Assembly: GCF_042186555.1 (NCBI RefSeq)
Contig: NC_133326.1
Location: 493,109,232 to 493,173,231, forward strand
Source of the DNA: Aquarana catesbeiana
Taxonomy: Eukaryota > Chordata > Amphibia > Anura > Ranidae
Reading direction: 5' to 3'
DNA length: 64,000 nt
Position 1 is the stretch's first letter. Each line of letters opens with the position of its first letter. The position numbers were made by a program, and so were the translations under genes. This document shows positions 23,821 through 35,177 of this stretch, piece after piece. Under the pieces are notes generated by a model. It was not told the origin of the DNA. It saw only the letters and a list, made by a program, of their open reading frames with translations, and did no database searches.

Positions 23821-24110
23821 TTAGACTAATCTATCTAACCCTGCAAAGCAAAAATCGCTATACATATTTTTTCTCTAGTTGGTCTGGTCAAACCCTGAGC
23901 TGTCATCAACAAAGTCTATGGGTGACATCACTTCCCAGACGTTGCCAGCTGTCTCCTGCACACAGCATCCGCCGTTGGAGATCGCCCGGATCAGCTGCAG
24001 AAAAGGTATGAATAGCGATTTTTGCTTTACAGGGCTAGAAAGATTAGTCTTAGAATGCGACTGTCAGTTGATTTAGAGTTAGTTAGTTTTAGGCTGAACG
24101 TCTACTTTAA

Positions 24111-24634
24111 AAACATATCCCACCCCCCATCACTTAAGATATTCTTGTTGATATTAAAGTATAAAGGAAAATCTTTTTTTTTTTTTAGATTTGTGTAGAG
24201 TGAGGTAGGAACCACTGTGTCAGGTTTTTATTTTTGTCTGTCCCTGTTAGGGAGATTCACTACCTATAATTGTCCTGATCGCCATTGTCACCAGGTAGAA
24301 AAGTGAAGGGAAACGTAAAATTTTGAGTTGCTGCCAGGACAGGAATAGAGGAGGGATCTTCCAATGGGGACAGTGACCAAAAGTACCAAATCAACAGCGC
24401 TTAGGGCATTGGGATGATAATGCATCAATTAGAGTTCCATAATAGGTCAATTATAAGGTGCTACAACAACCACTAACAGTAATGAATAGCCATTTATTAA
24501 GCCACGTTGAGCATAAAAGTATTACAAAAACATATCACAAGCAAGCTGATCCAATTACCAATTCCACTGGGAGTTGCTGTGTGTGAGTGCTTACATACTG
24601 GGAAGTGTGTGTACAGGAAAAGACAGTGTGTGGC
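24111..24634. other. Unassigned, probably old repeat
   Basis: Contains a T-tract (24174-24187) and the phrase TGTCCCTGTTAGGGAGATTC, which has repeat character, but no termini can be fixed. Confidence 0.3.
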
Positions 24635-24823
24635 TAAAGCCCCATACACACTATTAGATTTTCTGCAGATTTTTGTCTGAAGATTTACCAAAACCATATA
24701 ATATGAAGTCAAACCTCAGGAGTTTCAATATGTATGCAATCAGGAAGGCCCTTGCACTACATGCTTTTGGAAAATCTGAAGACAAAAGTCTATAGAAAAT
24801 CTAATAGCGTGTATGAGGTCTTA
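24635..24823. mobile_element. Short TIR MITE, copy 1, 189 bp
   Basis: Starts TAAAGCCCCATACACACTAT and ends with the inverse type GCGTGTATGAGGTCTTA. TTAGATTTTCTGCAGATTTT forms part of the inverted arm. A second copy is at 28281-28455. Confidence 0.8.
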
Positions 24824-25019
24824 CAGTCAGATTTCAGAGCTGGTGGGACAACTTGGTTATCATTAAAGGGTGACTCCACTTTCGTGGGCAAAAATAATTG
24901 ACAAATAAAATAAGTAATATAGCAGAGAGGCCCGAGATAACACTGTTATTATACCCCGAATATCATAGACAAAGCACAGAAATCCGGTACCCCCCCCCCC
25001 CCCCCCTCTTACTTCTGCT

Positions 25020-27598
25020 GTCAACCGATCCTGAAAAAGCGTTTGACAGAGTGGACTGGATTTGCCTTACTGAAACACTCAGACATATAGGTATGCCTAC
25101 TCCTATTTTGTCCCCTTCTCCCACGGTTAGAGTGAATGGTTTTGATTCTGAGTTGCTCACAATCTCTAAAAGGCACCCGCCATGGGTGTCCCCTATCACC
25201 TTTACTTTTTGTCTTGACCCTGGAACCTTTTCTTCAACATGTCAAACATAATCGTTCCATTAGGGGAATTCAAACTGGCACTTATCACCATAAGGTGGCG
25301 GCATACGCCGACGACCTCCTTTTTTATAAAACGGAACCTCTTATTTCTCTACCTTCTCTGCTACGAGAGCTGAAACAATTTGGTTCGCTCTCTAACTTTA
25401 AGGTTAATCCTAAAACGCTATTTCCCCTCTTAACCTCCAACCTATCCTGGCCACTTTGTCTGCAGACTTGACAAAATGGGACTCTCTGGACATACGAAAC
25501 GAAATGCCTAGGCTACTGTACTTTTTACAGGCATTACCAATCAGACTACCCCGGGCTTTCTTCCACTCTGTGTGTACAATGTTTATCACGTTTATATGGC
25601 ATGGCAAATTTCCACGTATTGGCAGGAATATGTTGCTTAGGCCCTAACTTAAAGGTGGTTTGGGTTTCCCTGATCCGGCCTATATGACGAGGGTGGTAGA
25701 CTGGTGCAGGCACATGACCTAAAAGTTGTGGGTCACTGTCATGGATGTACTGCACATGGCTCTGCAACTGGCCGCGGGAGCATGGGTCCATTGGGATGTG
25801 TTCCAGTCCATAGGCATTCAGCATTGAATAGGCAGATCGCGGACGCGCGCACAGTAAAGCAGCTTTGGTGCCCAGTGATCCTTAAAGGGGGCCTCTTCAG
25901 AATGCACCCTTGCTGTCTGATCTGCAGCTCATGCTGTACCTGATCCTGAACCCGCATCTGCTCCAGTGTTACTCGGCTTCTCCTGACCTCACTGCTGTCT
26001 CAAGTCCTGACCCCTTGGCTTGCCTTTGACCTGCTCTGTGTTCCTGTTTGTTTGATCTCCTGTTGCCGATACTGCCTGGACTTTGACCATTCTGTGCCTG
26101 CTGCTTCTGTCTGATTGATCCGATGGTGTGACCTGGCTTGTCTGACCCTGCTCCTGCCTGCTGTCCTGCGCGCTTGCCTTCAAGTCCTGCATCCATGTGC
26201 ATCTGCCTGCAAGTCCTGCACCTGCTTACAGTCCTGCATCTGTGCGCACCTGCCTGCTACTTCTCAGCGTTCCTGCATCTGCAGCAATCAAGCCTGTTCC
26301 TGTCTCTGCCAAGCGGACATCATCTCCAGTCAGACAAACCCTGCAGGCTCTCCTACCCCGCTGTGCTCCGAGGGTCACTGTTCCCACTCCAGTGATCCTG
26401 GAACCAGAGCCGTACGAGAGGTCTCCCTCTGTACGTCAGGCTCACCCCCTCTGTATGCTTGAACAAAAGGAGCAACAGCACCACTTGCAGGTTTACTTTG
26501 GACTGGAAAACAATGTGTCTCCCATCTTGCTGCCCGTCCACTAATTGGACATACCGTCACCGAAATGGACACATATTTTTGGATGGCTTCCTTAGGGAGC
26601 TTCCCCTCCCCTATGACACCGATCATAGGCTATCCTGGATTCATTCCTGGACTTACTGACATGACTTTCCTCTAAGCAGCATCTCAAGGACTCATGCTTG
26701 CCACCCACTTTCTGCGTCAACAAGATTGGCTATTAGAACATACCTTGCTTTCTAGTTTATCCAATCCTTTGAACCATTGGAGAGCTCTTCAGCCATCTCA
26801 TTGTTTGCATTCGCTACCTAATCCCACGATATTCCTTAGGAAGCTACATCCTTTTGAGATGTGTCTGGAAGAGGGCCTGATTTGGGGATCACTGTCCCCC
26901 TCCTTCAAATCTCTCTTAGAACTACATGTACAGACTGACCCTTCCTTCCTTGTTAAATGGGAGAGGGATTTACAAGCCACTTTCTCTGATCCTCAAAAAG
27001 AGCTCACACAGTTTTTTTGCACACAAGTCTTCCCTATGTAGCATATACCAGGAAACCACTTACACAATAGTGACCCAATGGTATAGGACCCAATCAGTTC
27101 TCTCCAAGTTATTTCCCCAACAAAGTGATCGCTGCTGGAAGGTGTGATACATGTGCGGGCAGTCTCTTACACATTTTTTGGGAATGCCCTGTTTTGCGTA
27201 CATTCTGACAACCTATGCTTCAACTAATTCATAAATTTACAAAAATCTACCTACACGATGATGTGGCAGCAATTAATCTTGCTTCCCTAGGAAGCGCTAC
27301 CATAAGTCCCTACTCAAACACTTGTTAAACGCGGCTCGCGATTGTATCCGTAGCATGTGGAAACAACAAGCTGCCCTGACGGTTGCCCAATGGATTGCAA
27401 GAGTGAACAATATCGAACAAATGGAGGACCAGACTTCGGCCCTTAGAGACAAGACTGAGGAACATAAGACCAGATGTGGTTCTACTGGGACCTCATTTGT
27501 TTCTCTGATGAATACCCTCAATATGTATGAACTGTCTCATAACAACCTCACGATGGGCTACTCGCGGGGTAATTGTAATGACTTGCTCCACCAGTGGT
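25020..27598 (+). pseudogene. LINE ORF2 (reverse transcriptase to C-terminus), broken
   Basis: Reverse transcriptase blocks in order: DPEKAFDRVDW (near 25030), GTRHGCPLSPLLFVLTLEP (near 25170) and AAYADDLLFY (YADD at 25304-25315). Downstream come the connection region (RLLYFLQALPIRLPRAFF), then LATHFLRQQDWLLEH, a WYRTQSVLSKLFPQ segment and a final Cys-type segment near 27150. Frameshifts between all blocks make it a pseudogene. It would have primed and copied LINE RNA at the nicked target. Confidence 0.75.
25830..26470. repeat. Unassigned interruption of the LINE
   Basis: CT-rich sequence with recurrent CCTGC and AGTCCTGCA motifs and several overlapping open frames of low-complexity composition (Cys, Leu, Ser, Pro). 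It does not match LINE ORF2. Termini and duplication are not clear. It could be a fragment of an LTR element or a minisatellite-like insertion. Confidence 0.3.
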
Positions 27599-27660
27599 GA
27601 CTCCGCCCCCACCTTCCTTTTTTTTCCTTTTCTTTTTTCTTGTTCATTTCTTCTTTACCT

Positions 27661-28280
27661 GCATAATCCTTGTTAAAAAATCATCTTTTGGCGCACAGAA
27701 ATCCAGGCTAATGTGCTGGTTTCTGCATAGTTTTTATTAGCCATTGTAAGACATATTTTATGCGCTGAATTTCGCTCAGCACTTTGCTGCTCAGTGATCA
27801 CTAGTGGAACTAATCCCAACTCAATGTGCAAGCTTAGTGTCTTTTTTGCTTCATGTAAAATACACAAGCATTTTGTGTCTTTTTGATCAATGCAGTTTTG
27901 TTTTTATATGAACACTGTTACCTCTTCTCTGTTTTTGTCAGAGGCTATTGTTTACTGTCTTGCACTGACCTGAAATGTACACTATACAACTGCATGCAGT
28001 CCAAGTACTATATCAATGCTATCTGGTGCAACCCTTAAATATATGATAAAAAAATATTAAAAAAAATATTAAAGCATATACAATTGCGACTCAAGTCATA
28101 TTGTAATTGAATGTTATTAAAAATTGCCTTTCCCTTTTAATCTGCAGCTTGCAATTTTCTGTAAAATGCAATATGGCCACCTGGAGGAGTTCTGTACACA
28201 GATGGTGTACAGAACGCCCCCTGAAAATATAAATTTCCTGCTTGTGTGATTGGCTTACTGATTTTCTCAGAAGTCTGCAC
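27661..28280. other. No gene recognised
   Basis: May include the 3' untranslated part of the LINE (A-rich stretch near 28040-28075). No coding signal. Confidence 0.3.
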
Positions 28281-28455
28281 TAAAGCCCCATACACACTAT
28301 TAGATTTTCAGCAGATTTTTGTCTTCAGATTTACCAAAAGCCTGCCTGATTGCATACAAATTGAAACTCTTAAAGGTATGGCCTCAGATTATATGGTTTT
28401 GGTAAATCCGAAGGCAAAAATCTGCAGAAAATCTAATCGTGTGTATGGGGTCTAA
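28281..28455. mobile_element. Short TIR MITE, copy 2, 175 bp
   Basis: Same termini as 24635-24823: starts TAAAGCCCCATACACACTAT and ends CGTGTGTATGGGGTCTAA. The middle is in the opposite orientation relative to the other copy, as expected if the two arms are near-identical. Confidence 0.8.
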
Positions 28456-28529
28456 GATGCAAGTCAGATTTTTGACATCCCCTGCAGCAAAAATGTCGTT
28501 TCCTGGTTTGGCAGAGCAGCCATAAAAAA

Positions 28530-30020
28530 ATGACAATCTTACCTAGGGTCTTGTATTTTCTTCCAGACTTTTCCAATCCAGCTACCGGTGAGCTTCTTTC
28601 AAGCACTGAACTCCATGACTAGGAGATTTCTTTGGGCAACCAAAACACCCGCGTATAAATCTCACATTACTCACTAAAAGCAAACATGCTGGAGGTATGG
28701 TTTTCCAAATTTTAATAATTATTACTTTGAAAATAATAATGCGTACTGGTGCGCAAACCACCAACTAGACTGAAAATAGAATAATAAATATCGGTGATAA
28801 AGCTGCCACCCTAAAGGTGTTTCCACACCACGAAATAACTATCAATAATAATAATATTATTATTATTATTGATAATAATTATTACTTAGCCTCACATGTG
28901 AATTGTGTTATAGACTGGCATTGTCATATAGACAGTAAGGATTGGGTGAGTCTGGAGGACGATGCAGGGCTTATACCGATCAAATTTACACCTTGGATAG
29001 CTTGGTCCGAATGCCCTACGCAACTTAAAAATCATCCAACAATAGGAGCCACTTTAAAAGTAGCACAGAAAATCAATAAAAACTCCAATTTGATCTCTTC
29101 ACCGGGCCCATTGACCCCAATACACAATAATCCTGAGTTTCCACCAGGTCAAAAAGTATGAATAGTGCAGAGGAGAAGTGAGACAAAGCCTTTATTGGCA
29201 ATGTATTGCTTTGAGAAGCACAGAGTGAAAACGCTAAAAGAATGTCAACAGATTAGCGGTCAAGAAACATTATCTTATTGGGAATACCGCCAAATTCATA
29301 GCTTTGTCTCAAATCCCAATAAACCCTGCCTCTATATTAAGCCCTTGTCTTCGCTGGAGGAGGTTTGTTTATCAGCCGAAAACGGAGAAAGCAATTTCTC
29401 TGGCATATGCCTGGTTACAATGTCCAGGAATGACCGAAATTAATAAACACAAAGGGTTTTGGGAAAATGAGTTGAACATCACCTTTAGTGATGACCAATG
29501 GCTCCACGCTTGCATATTCGCACACAAATGCTCGATTAGCACATGACATCAAGAGACCTCATACAAACTTTTGACAAACTGGTACAATACCCCATCTAAA
29601 ATACATAAATGGTTTCCCATGGTATCAAATTTATGCTGGAGATGCAGAGAGGCAGAAGGCTCAGCATGCCATATATGGTGGGAATGTGACCTGATACACC
29701 CATTTTGGCAAAAAGTTTGTGAAATAATTACAGAGACGTCAATCCCGCTAACGGCAGCTTGCTGTTTATTAAATATTTCAAAGGGTACAATGAAAATATA
29801 CAAAAGATCACTAACAAGATTCCTCCTTACTGCTGCAAAAGTATTGGAAAACCACTAAAATTCCCACTATTAAAGAGTGGCTTCTCAACATACATGACAT
29901 ATGTGGCATGGAAGAAATCAGAGCCATAGCGCATGAAAACATAGAGAAATTTAATACTTTATGGAGAGTATGGGTGATTTATAAATACTCTGATGATTAC
30001 AAGTCCCTAACTAACATTTG
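28530..30020 (+). pseudogene. LINE ORF2, C-terminal half, broken
   Basis: Motifs in order: LPRVLYFFQTFPIQLPVSFF (near 28540), then after the insertion CVIDWHCHIDSKDWVSLED (near 28905), and NWYNTPSKIHKWFP followed by the Cys-His segment CWRCREAEGSACHIWWECD (near 29634-29690). That segment fits the C-x2-C-x8-H-x4-C pattern seen at the end of L1-like ORF2. Four frame segments; not functional. Confidence 0.75.
28728..28873. mobile_element. 146-bp insertion with 14-bp target duplication
   Basis: The 14-mer AATAATTATTACTT lies at 28714-28727 and 28874-28887. The insert has no recognisable gene and ends in AT-rich sequence with a palindromic AATAAT/ATTATT run (about 28839-28873). Duplication length suggests LINE-mediated insertion of a short RNA copy. 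Confidence 0.65.
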
Positions 30021-30410
30021 AATAATGAAAATTCACAAACTCATGGTAATTCTAGAACATACGATTCTTTTCTTCTTTTTCTATATGTTGTTTTCATTTC
30101 TATATTTCTCCACTACACCTACATGGTTACGTTAAGTGTTTTTTGACAAGCACAACAGTGTATCGCTGTAGTATTCTTTTGTTCGTTCTGTTTTTTTCTT
30201 GGAGCACAATACAGAACACTGAGAAATCAAACACAATTGATTGATTCAACCAGTTTACTATCTCATGCATACAATATATACAATGAACAAATTTAAATGA
30301 TTAGTAGTTTGGCAAGGTGCTATACTACTGCGTTTGTTGTATGTTTGAAGCATATGGTTGGAATGCAATAACTGTTTTCTTTTCAATAAAATTTTATTGT
30401 GATAAAAAAG

Positions 30411-30725
30411 AGTTATCATGGGAGAAAGGTGTCTCCACTGAAGCTTTGTCACCAATCTCGTTTCCACAACAACTCAAAATTTTCAAAATCCAATTGTCAC
30501 AGGGACAGAAAGGGAGGTGAAATCTTCTGAACAGGGGCACAGACAGCAAAACAAACCTTACAGTGGTGTTAACCCTTCCCATTGCTATCTATCCAAAACA
30601 TTTGGGACTTGTCTATGTGACCAGGCCACAGTGCCTTATTGCTGATGTGGTTTGTGATTATACATCTATCTTTTTTTTCATGATACGTTGGAGCACTATG
30701 TATGTATGTATATATATATATATAT
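30411..30725. other. No gene recognised; ends in TA-rich sequence
   Basis: Non-coding sequence between the LINE 3' end and the hAT-like element, with TA repeats at about 30700-30725. Confidence 0.35.
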
Positions 30726-31739
30726 TAGGGCTGCAACTAACGATTATTTTCATAATCGATTAGTTGGCCGATTATTTTTTTGATTAATCGATTAATCGGT
30801 TAATAACCTTAATAAAAAGTGTGGTGTATAATTTAATGAATATGTAATGTTTTAAAAAAAGGCAAATTTATTCTTAAATATCTATATGCAGTGGTAAATA
30901 TAAATAACCAACTATATGGTTAGGGAGCAAAATATCTAATCCACTCTGAGAATAACAGACAGAAGAGATATATACTGTATATACTATTAGAGGAGATATA
31001 CTGTATATACTATTAGAGAGTAAATCTGGTAAATATCATACTCAGAGATCAATTGTTTTATTTAAAAAAACAAACAATGACTTTCTTCAAAAAAATTTCA
31101 TTTTAAGAACGTTCATTCGATTTTCTAATCATTAGTGGGGTCAAATCAACGTTCATTTTCAAAAACAGTGGTGGGAAAATTTGGAAATAATAGAAAACTT
31201 CTTGGTCAAAAAGAATTTTCAGACAGTGTATGTGGTTTTCGTTCAGAAATTACATTAGTTTTAAAAACAGAATGTTAACCACTTGAGCCCCGGACCATTA
31301 TGCTGCCTAAGGACCAGAGGTCTTTTTCCAATTTGGCACTGCGTCGCTTTAACTGCTAATTGCGCGGTCATGCAATGCTGTACCCAAACGAAATTTGCGT
31401 CCTTTTCTTCCCACAAATAGAGCTTTCTTTTGATGGTATTTGATCACCTCTGCGGTTTTTATTTTTTGCGCTATAAACGGAAAAAGACCGAAAATTTTGA
31501 AAAAAAATGATATTTTCTACTTTTTGTTATAAAAAAAATCCAATAAACTAAATTTTAGTCATACATTTAGGCCAAAATGTATTCGGCCACATGTTTTTGG
31601 TAAAAAAAATGTCAATAAGCGTATATTTATTGGTTTGCGCAAAAGTTATAGCGTCTACAAACTAGGGTACATTTTCTGGAATTTACACAGCTTTTAGTTT
31701 ATGACTGCCTATGTCATTTCTTGAGGTGCTAAAATGGCA

Positions 31740-33190
31740 GGGCAGTACAAAACCCCCCCAAATGACCCCATTTTGGAAAGTAGACACCCCAAGGAAATTG
31801 CTGAGAGGCATGTTGAACCCATTGAATATTTATTTTTTTTGTCCCAAGTGATTGAAAAATGACAAAAAAAAAAAAAAATATTTACAAAAAGTCGTCACTA
31901 AATGATATATTGCTCACACAGGCCATGGGCCTATGTGGAATTGCACCCCAAAATACATTTAGCTGCTTCTCCTGAGTATGGGGATACCACATGTGTGGGA
32001 CTTTTTGGGAGCCTAGCCGCGTACGGGGCCCCGAAAACCAATCACCGCCTTCAGGATTTCTAAGGGTGTAAATTTTTGCTTTCACTCTTCACTGCCTATC
32101 ACAGTTTCGGAGGCCATGGAATGCCCAGGTGGCACAAAACCCCCCAAAATGACCCCATTTTGGAAAGTAGACACCCCAAGCTATTTGCTGAGAGGCATAT
32201 TGAGTCCATGGAATATTTTATATTTTGACACAAGTTGCGGGAAAGTGACACTTTTTTTTTTTTTTTTTTTTCATAAAGTTGTCACTAAATGATATATTGC
32301 TCACACAGGCCATGGGCATATGTGGAATTGCACCCCAAAATACATTTAGCTGCTTCTCCTGAGTATGGGGATACCACATGTGTGGGACTTTTTGGGAGCC
32401 TAGCCGCGTACTGGACCCCGAAAACCAATCACTGCCTTCAGGATTTCTAAGGGTGAAAATTTTTGATTTCACTCTTTACTGCCTATCACAGTTTCGGAGG
32501 CCATGGAATGCCCAGGTGGCACAAAACCCCCCCAAATGACCCCATTTTGGAAAGTAGACACCCCAAGCTATTTGCTGAAAGGCATGGTGAGTATTTTGCA
32601 GCTCTCATTTGTTTTTGAAAATGAAGAAAGACAAGAAAAAACATTTTTTTTTTTTCTTTTTTCAATTTTCAAAACTTTGTGACAAAAAGTGAGGTCTGCA
32701 AAATACTCACTATACCTCTCAGCAAATAGCTTGGGGTGTCTACTTTCCAAAATGGGGTCATTTGGGGGGGTTTTGTGCCACCTGGGCATTCCATGGCCTC
32801 CGAAACTGTGATAGGCAGTGAAGAGTGAAATCAAAAATTCACGCCCTTAGAAAGCCTGAAGGCGGTGCTTGGTTTTCGGGGTCCCGTACGCGGCTAGGCT
32901 CCCAAAAAGTCTCACACATGTGGTATCCCCGTACTCAGGAGAAGCAGCAGAATGTATTTTGGGGTGTAATTTCACATATTTCCATGGCATGTTTGAGCAA
33001 TATATCATTTAGTGACAACTTTGTGCAAAAAAAAAAAAAAAAAAAAAAATTTGTCTCTTTCCCGCAACTTGTGTCGCAATATAAAATATTCCATGGACTC
33101 GACATGCCTCTCAGCAAATAGCTTGGGGTGTCTACTTTCCAAAATGGGGTCATTTGGGGGGGTTTTGAACTGTCCTGGCATTTTATGCAC
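31740..33190. repeat. Direct and inverted array of a ~385-bp unit
   Basis: A unit containing ATGACCCCATTTTGGAAAGT and TCCTGAGTATGGGGATACCA starts near 31762, 32151 and 32539 in direct orientation. From about 32700 to 33165 the same sequence reads inverted. The centre near 32585-32705 is itself palindromic (GAGTATTTTGCAG and inverse), so the array folds into a giant hairpin. Confidence 0.85.
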
Positions 33191-33227
33191 AACATTTAGA
33201 AGCTTATGTCACACATCACCCACTCTT

Positions 33228-34413
33228 CTAACCACTTGAAGACAAAGCCCTTTCTGACACTTATTGTTTACATGAAAAAGTTTTTTTTTTTTGCAAAAAA
33301 ATTACTTTGAACCCCCAAACATTATATATTTTTTTAAAGCAAATGCCCTACAGATTAAAATGGTGGGTGTTTCATTTTTTTTTTTCACACAGTAATTGCG
33401 CAGCGATTTTTCAAACGCATTTTTTGGGGAAAAAACACACTTTTTTTAATTTTAATGCACTAAAACACGCTATATTGCCCAAATGTTTGATGAAATAAAA
33501 AAGATGATCTTAGGCCGAGTACATGGATACCAAACATGACATGCTTTAAAATTGCGCACAAACGTGCAGTGGCAACAAAATAAATACATGTTTAAAAGCC
33601 TTCAAAAGCCTTTACAGGTTACCACTTTAGATTTACAGAGGAGGTCTACTGGAAAAATTACTGCACTCGATCTGGCCTTCGCGGTGATACCTCACATGCA
33701 TGGTGCAATTGCTGTTTATGTTTGACGACAGACCGCCGCTTGCGTTCGCCTTAGCGCGAGAGCAGGGGGCGACAGGGGTGTTTTTTTTTTTCTTTATTAT
33801 TTTTTTGCTTTTTTAATCTTACTTTTAAACTGTTCCTTTCATATTTTTTTTTTTAATCATTTTTATTGTTATCTCGGGGAATGTATCCCCTATGATAGCA
33901 ATAGGTAGTGACAGGTACTCTTTTTTGAAAAAATTGTGGTCTATTAGACCCTAGATCTCTCCTCTGCCCTCAAAGCATCTGACCACACCAAGATCGGTGT
34001 GATAAAATGCTTCCCCAATTTCCCAATGGCGCTATTTACATCCGGCGAAATCTAAGTCATGAAATACTCGTAGCTTCCGGTTTCTTAGGCCATAGAGATG
34101 TTTGGAGCCACTCTGGTCTCTGATCAGCTCTATGGTCAGCTGGCTGAATCACCGGCTGCATTCTCAGGTTCCCTGTTGAGACAGGAGAGCCAGAGAAAAA
34201 CACGGAAGACGGTGGGGGTGGGGGGGGGGCATTCCCTCCCACGGCTTGTAAAAGCAGTCTAGAGGCTAATTAGCCGCTAGGATTGCTTTTACATGAAAGC
34301 CGACCGCTGGCTGAAAAGAATGATACCAAGATGATACCTAAACCTGCAGGCATCATTCTGGTATAACCACTCAAAGTCGTGAATGGCGTACCTGAAGACA
34401 AAAAAATGGTTAA
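33228..34413 (+). mobile_element. Nested piggyBac-like relative
   Basis: Begins CTAACCACTTGAAGACAAAG and ends AAAAATGG plus TTAA (34410-34413). Shares phrases with the inverse of 8271-9446, such as AACCCCCAAACATTATATAT and the CGCATTTTTTGGGGAAAAAA stretch. Non-coding. Confidence 0.6.
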
Positions 34414-34742
34414 CAATGGTTAACAATAAAGCACAGTAAAGTGTAAATAATTACACACCTGAAAAACAAACATGATAAAACATAATAACAATAACAATAA
34501 AACATTGCAGAATAGAATACAGTAAAAAAGAGCAGAACAATAGAGAGAGAGAATAGAGAGAGAGAGAACAATAAAACAACAACTATTTTTTTTTATTTCA
34601 TATTTTTTTTTTTTTTTTACACTTTTTTTGTAACTAACTTTTATAACGGTAACCGGTTCCAGGTTCGGGTCTCTCAAAATGCGATGGCATCTTGGGAGAC
34701 CCTGTGAAAGTGTGCCTAGTCTGTGCAATGCTGTACCCTACG

Positions 34743-35129
34743 CTAATACTCAACTAGTGAATGGTAGCGTTCAAAACATTCACCAATGCAAAGACCAGGA
34801 TTGTCAGGACAGGAGGGACAATAATAGCGGGTGTCACGCCTATATCCGCGCTTGCTGCAGACACGACATCTTTTTTGGGGGGTTCGTTGGGTAGGGGTAC
34901 TCGGGAGGACATAAAAATGCCTCTCATGCAGCCGACTGCATTTGGTTGGGGATGTGAATGGGGGAAGTACGGGCGCTGCAGAAGCGGTGGGTTCCCAATT
35001 AGGATTGGCGAATGCAGCAGGAAGGGCACTATGGGCACGATGGGCCTGTGTTTGTCTTTTTGGTGGCAGCGGGACACTACTTGTGCTTGCCACCTCACCA
35101 GCTTGAACTGCACTTATGGGACTCGCCAC
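34743..35129 (-). pseudogene. piggyBac transposase C-terminal zinc-finger remnant
   Basis: A minus-strand frame of 128 codons. From residue about 65 it reads CSRLHERHFY, then KRCRVCSKRGYRRDTRYYC, CPDNPGLCIGECFERYH and a stop shortly after. The Cys and His pattern (C-x2-C ... C-x2-C ... C-x3-C-x4-H) matches the cysteine-rich domain at the end of PGBD4-like piggyBac transposases, which binds the transposon ends. The catalytic domain is absent upstream, where arrays and other sequence occur. The first ~60 residues do not look like transposase. Confidence 0.8.
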
Positions 35130-35177
35130 GTCACCAAGTGTTACTGCAGTGCTGGTTTGACTACGACCGGGGTGTAC

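Larger units (their letters stand above)
20989..24110. mobile_element. TTAA-flanked long-TIR element, host of five nested insertions
   Basis: Both ends are TTAAAGTAGA (20989-) and TCTACTTTAA (-24110). When the nested insertions are ignored, the left arm (20989-21080, 23414-23436, 23824-23868) reads in the same order as the inverse of the right arm (about 24004-24110): CAGCCTAAAACTAACT, CATTCTAA, GACTAATCT, CAAAGCAAAAATCGCTAT. The loop between them is about 23869-24003. The nested insertions are a LINE, a hAT element and three TWA-flanked MITEs. Confidence 0.7.
24985..27660 (+). mobile_element. Third L1/Tx1-like LINE, ORF2 region only
   Basis: A plus-strand LINE fragment from the reverse transcriptase to the ORF2 C-terminus, followed by a pyrimidine-rich 3' part. 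The 5' start is near a C-run at 24990-25008. It is interrupted by unassigned sequence at about 25830-26470. No target duplication found. Confidence 0.7.
28495..30410 (+). mobile_element. Fourth L1/Tx1-like LINE, 5'-truncated
   Basis: Carries ORF2 from a late connection region to the C-terminus and a 3' part ending CAATAAAATTTTATTGTGAT plus a short A-run near 30404. Broken by frameshifts and by a 146-bp insertion at 28728-28873. Confidence 0.7.

Noticed and set aside
25969..26544. Overlapping Cys/Ser/Pro-rich open frames
   Set aside because: Repeated CCTGC motifs give open frames in several phases on both strands; no protein family recognised.
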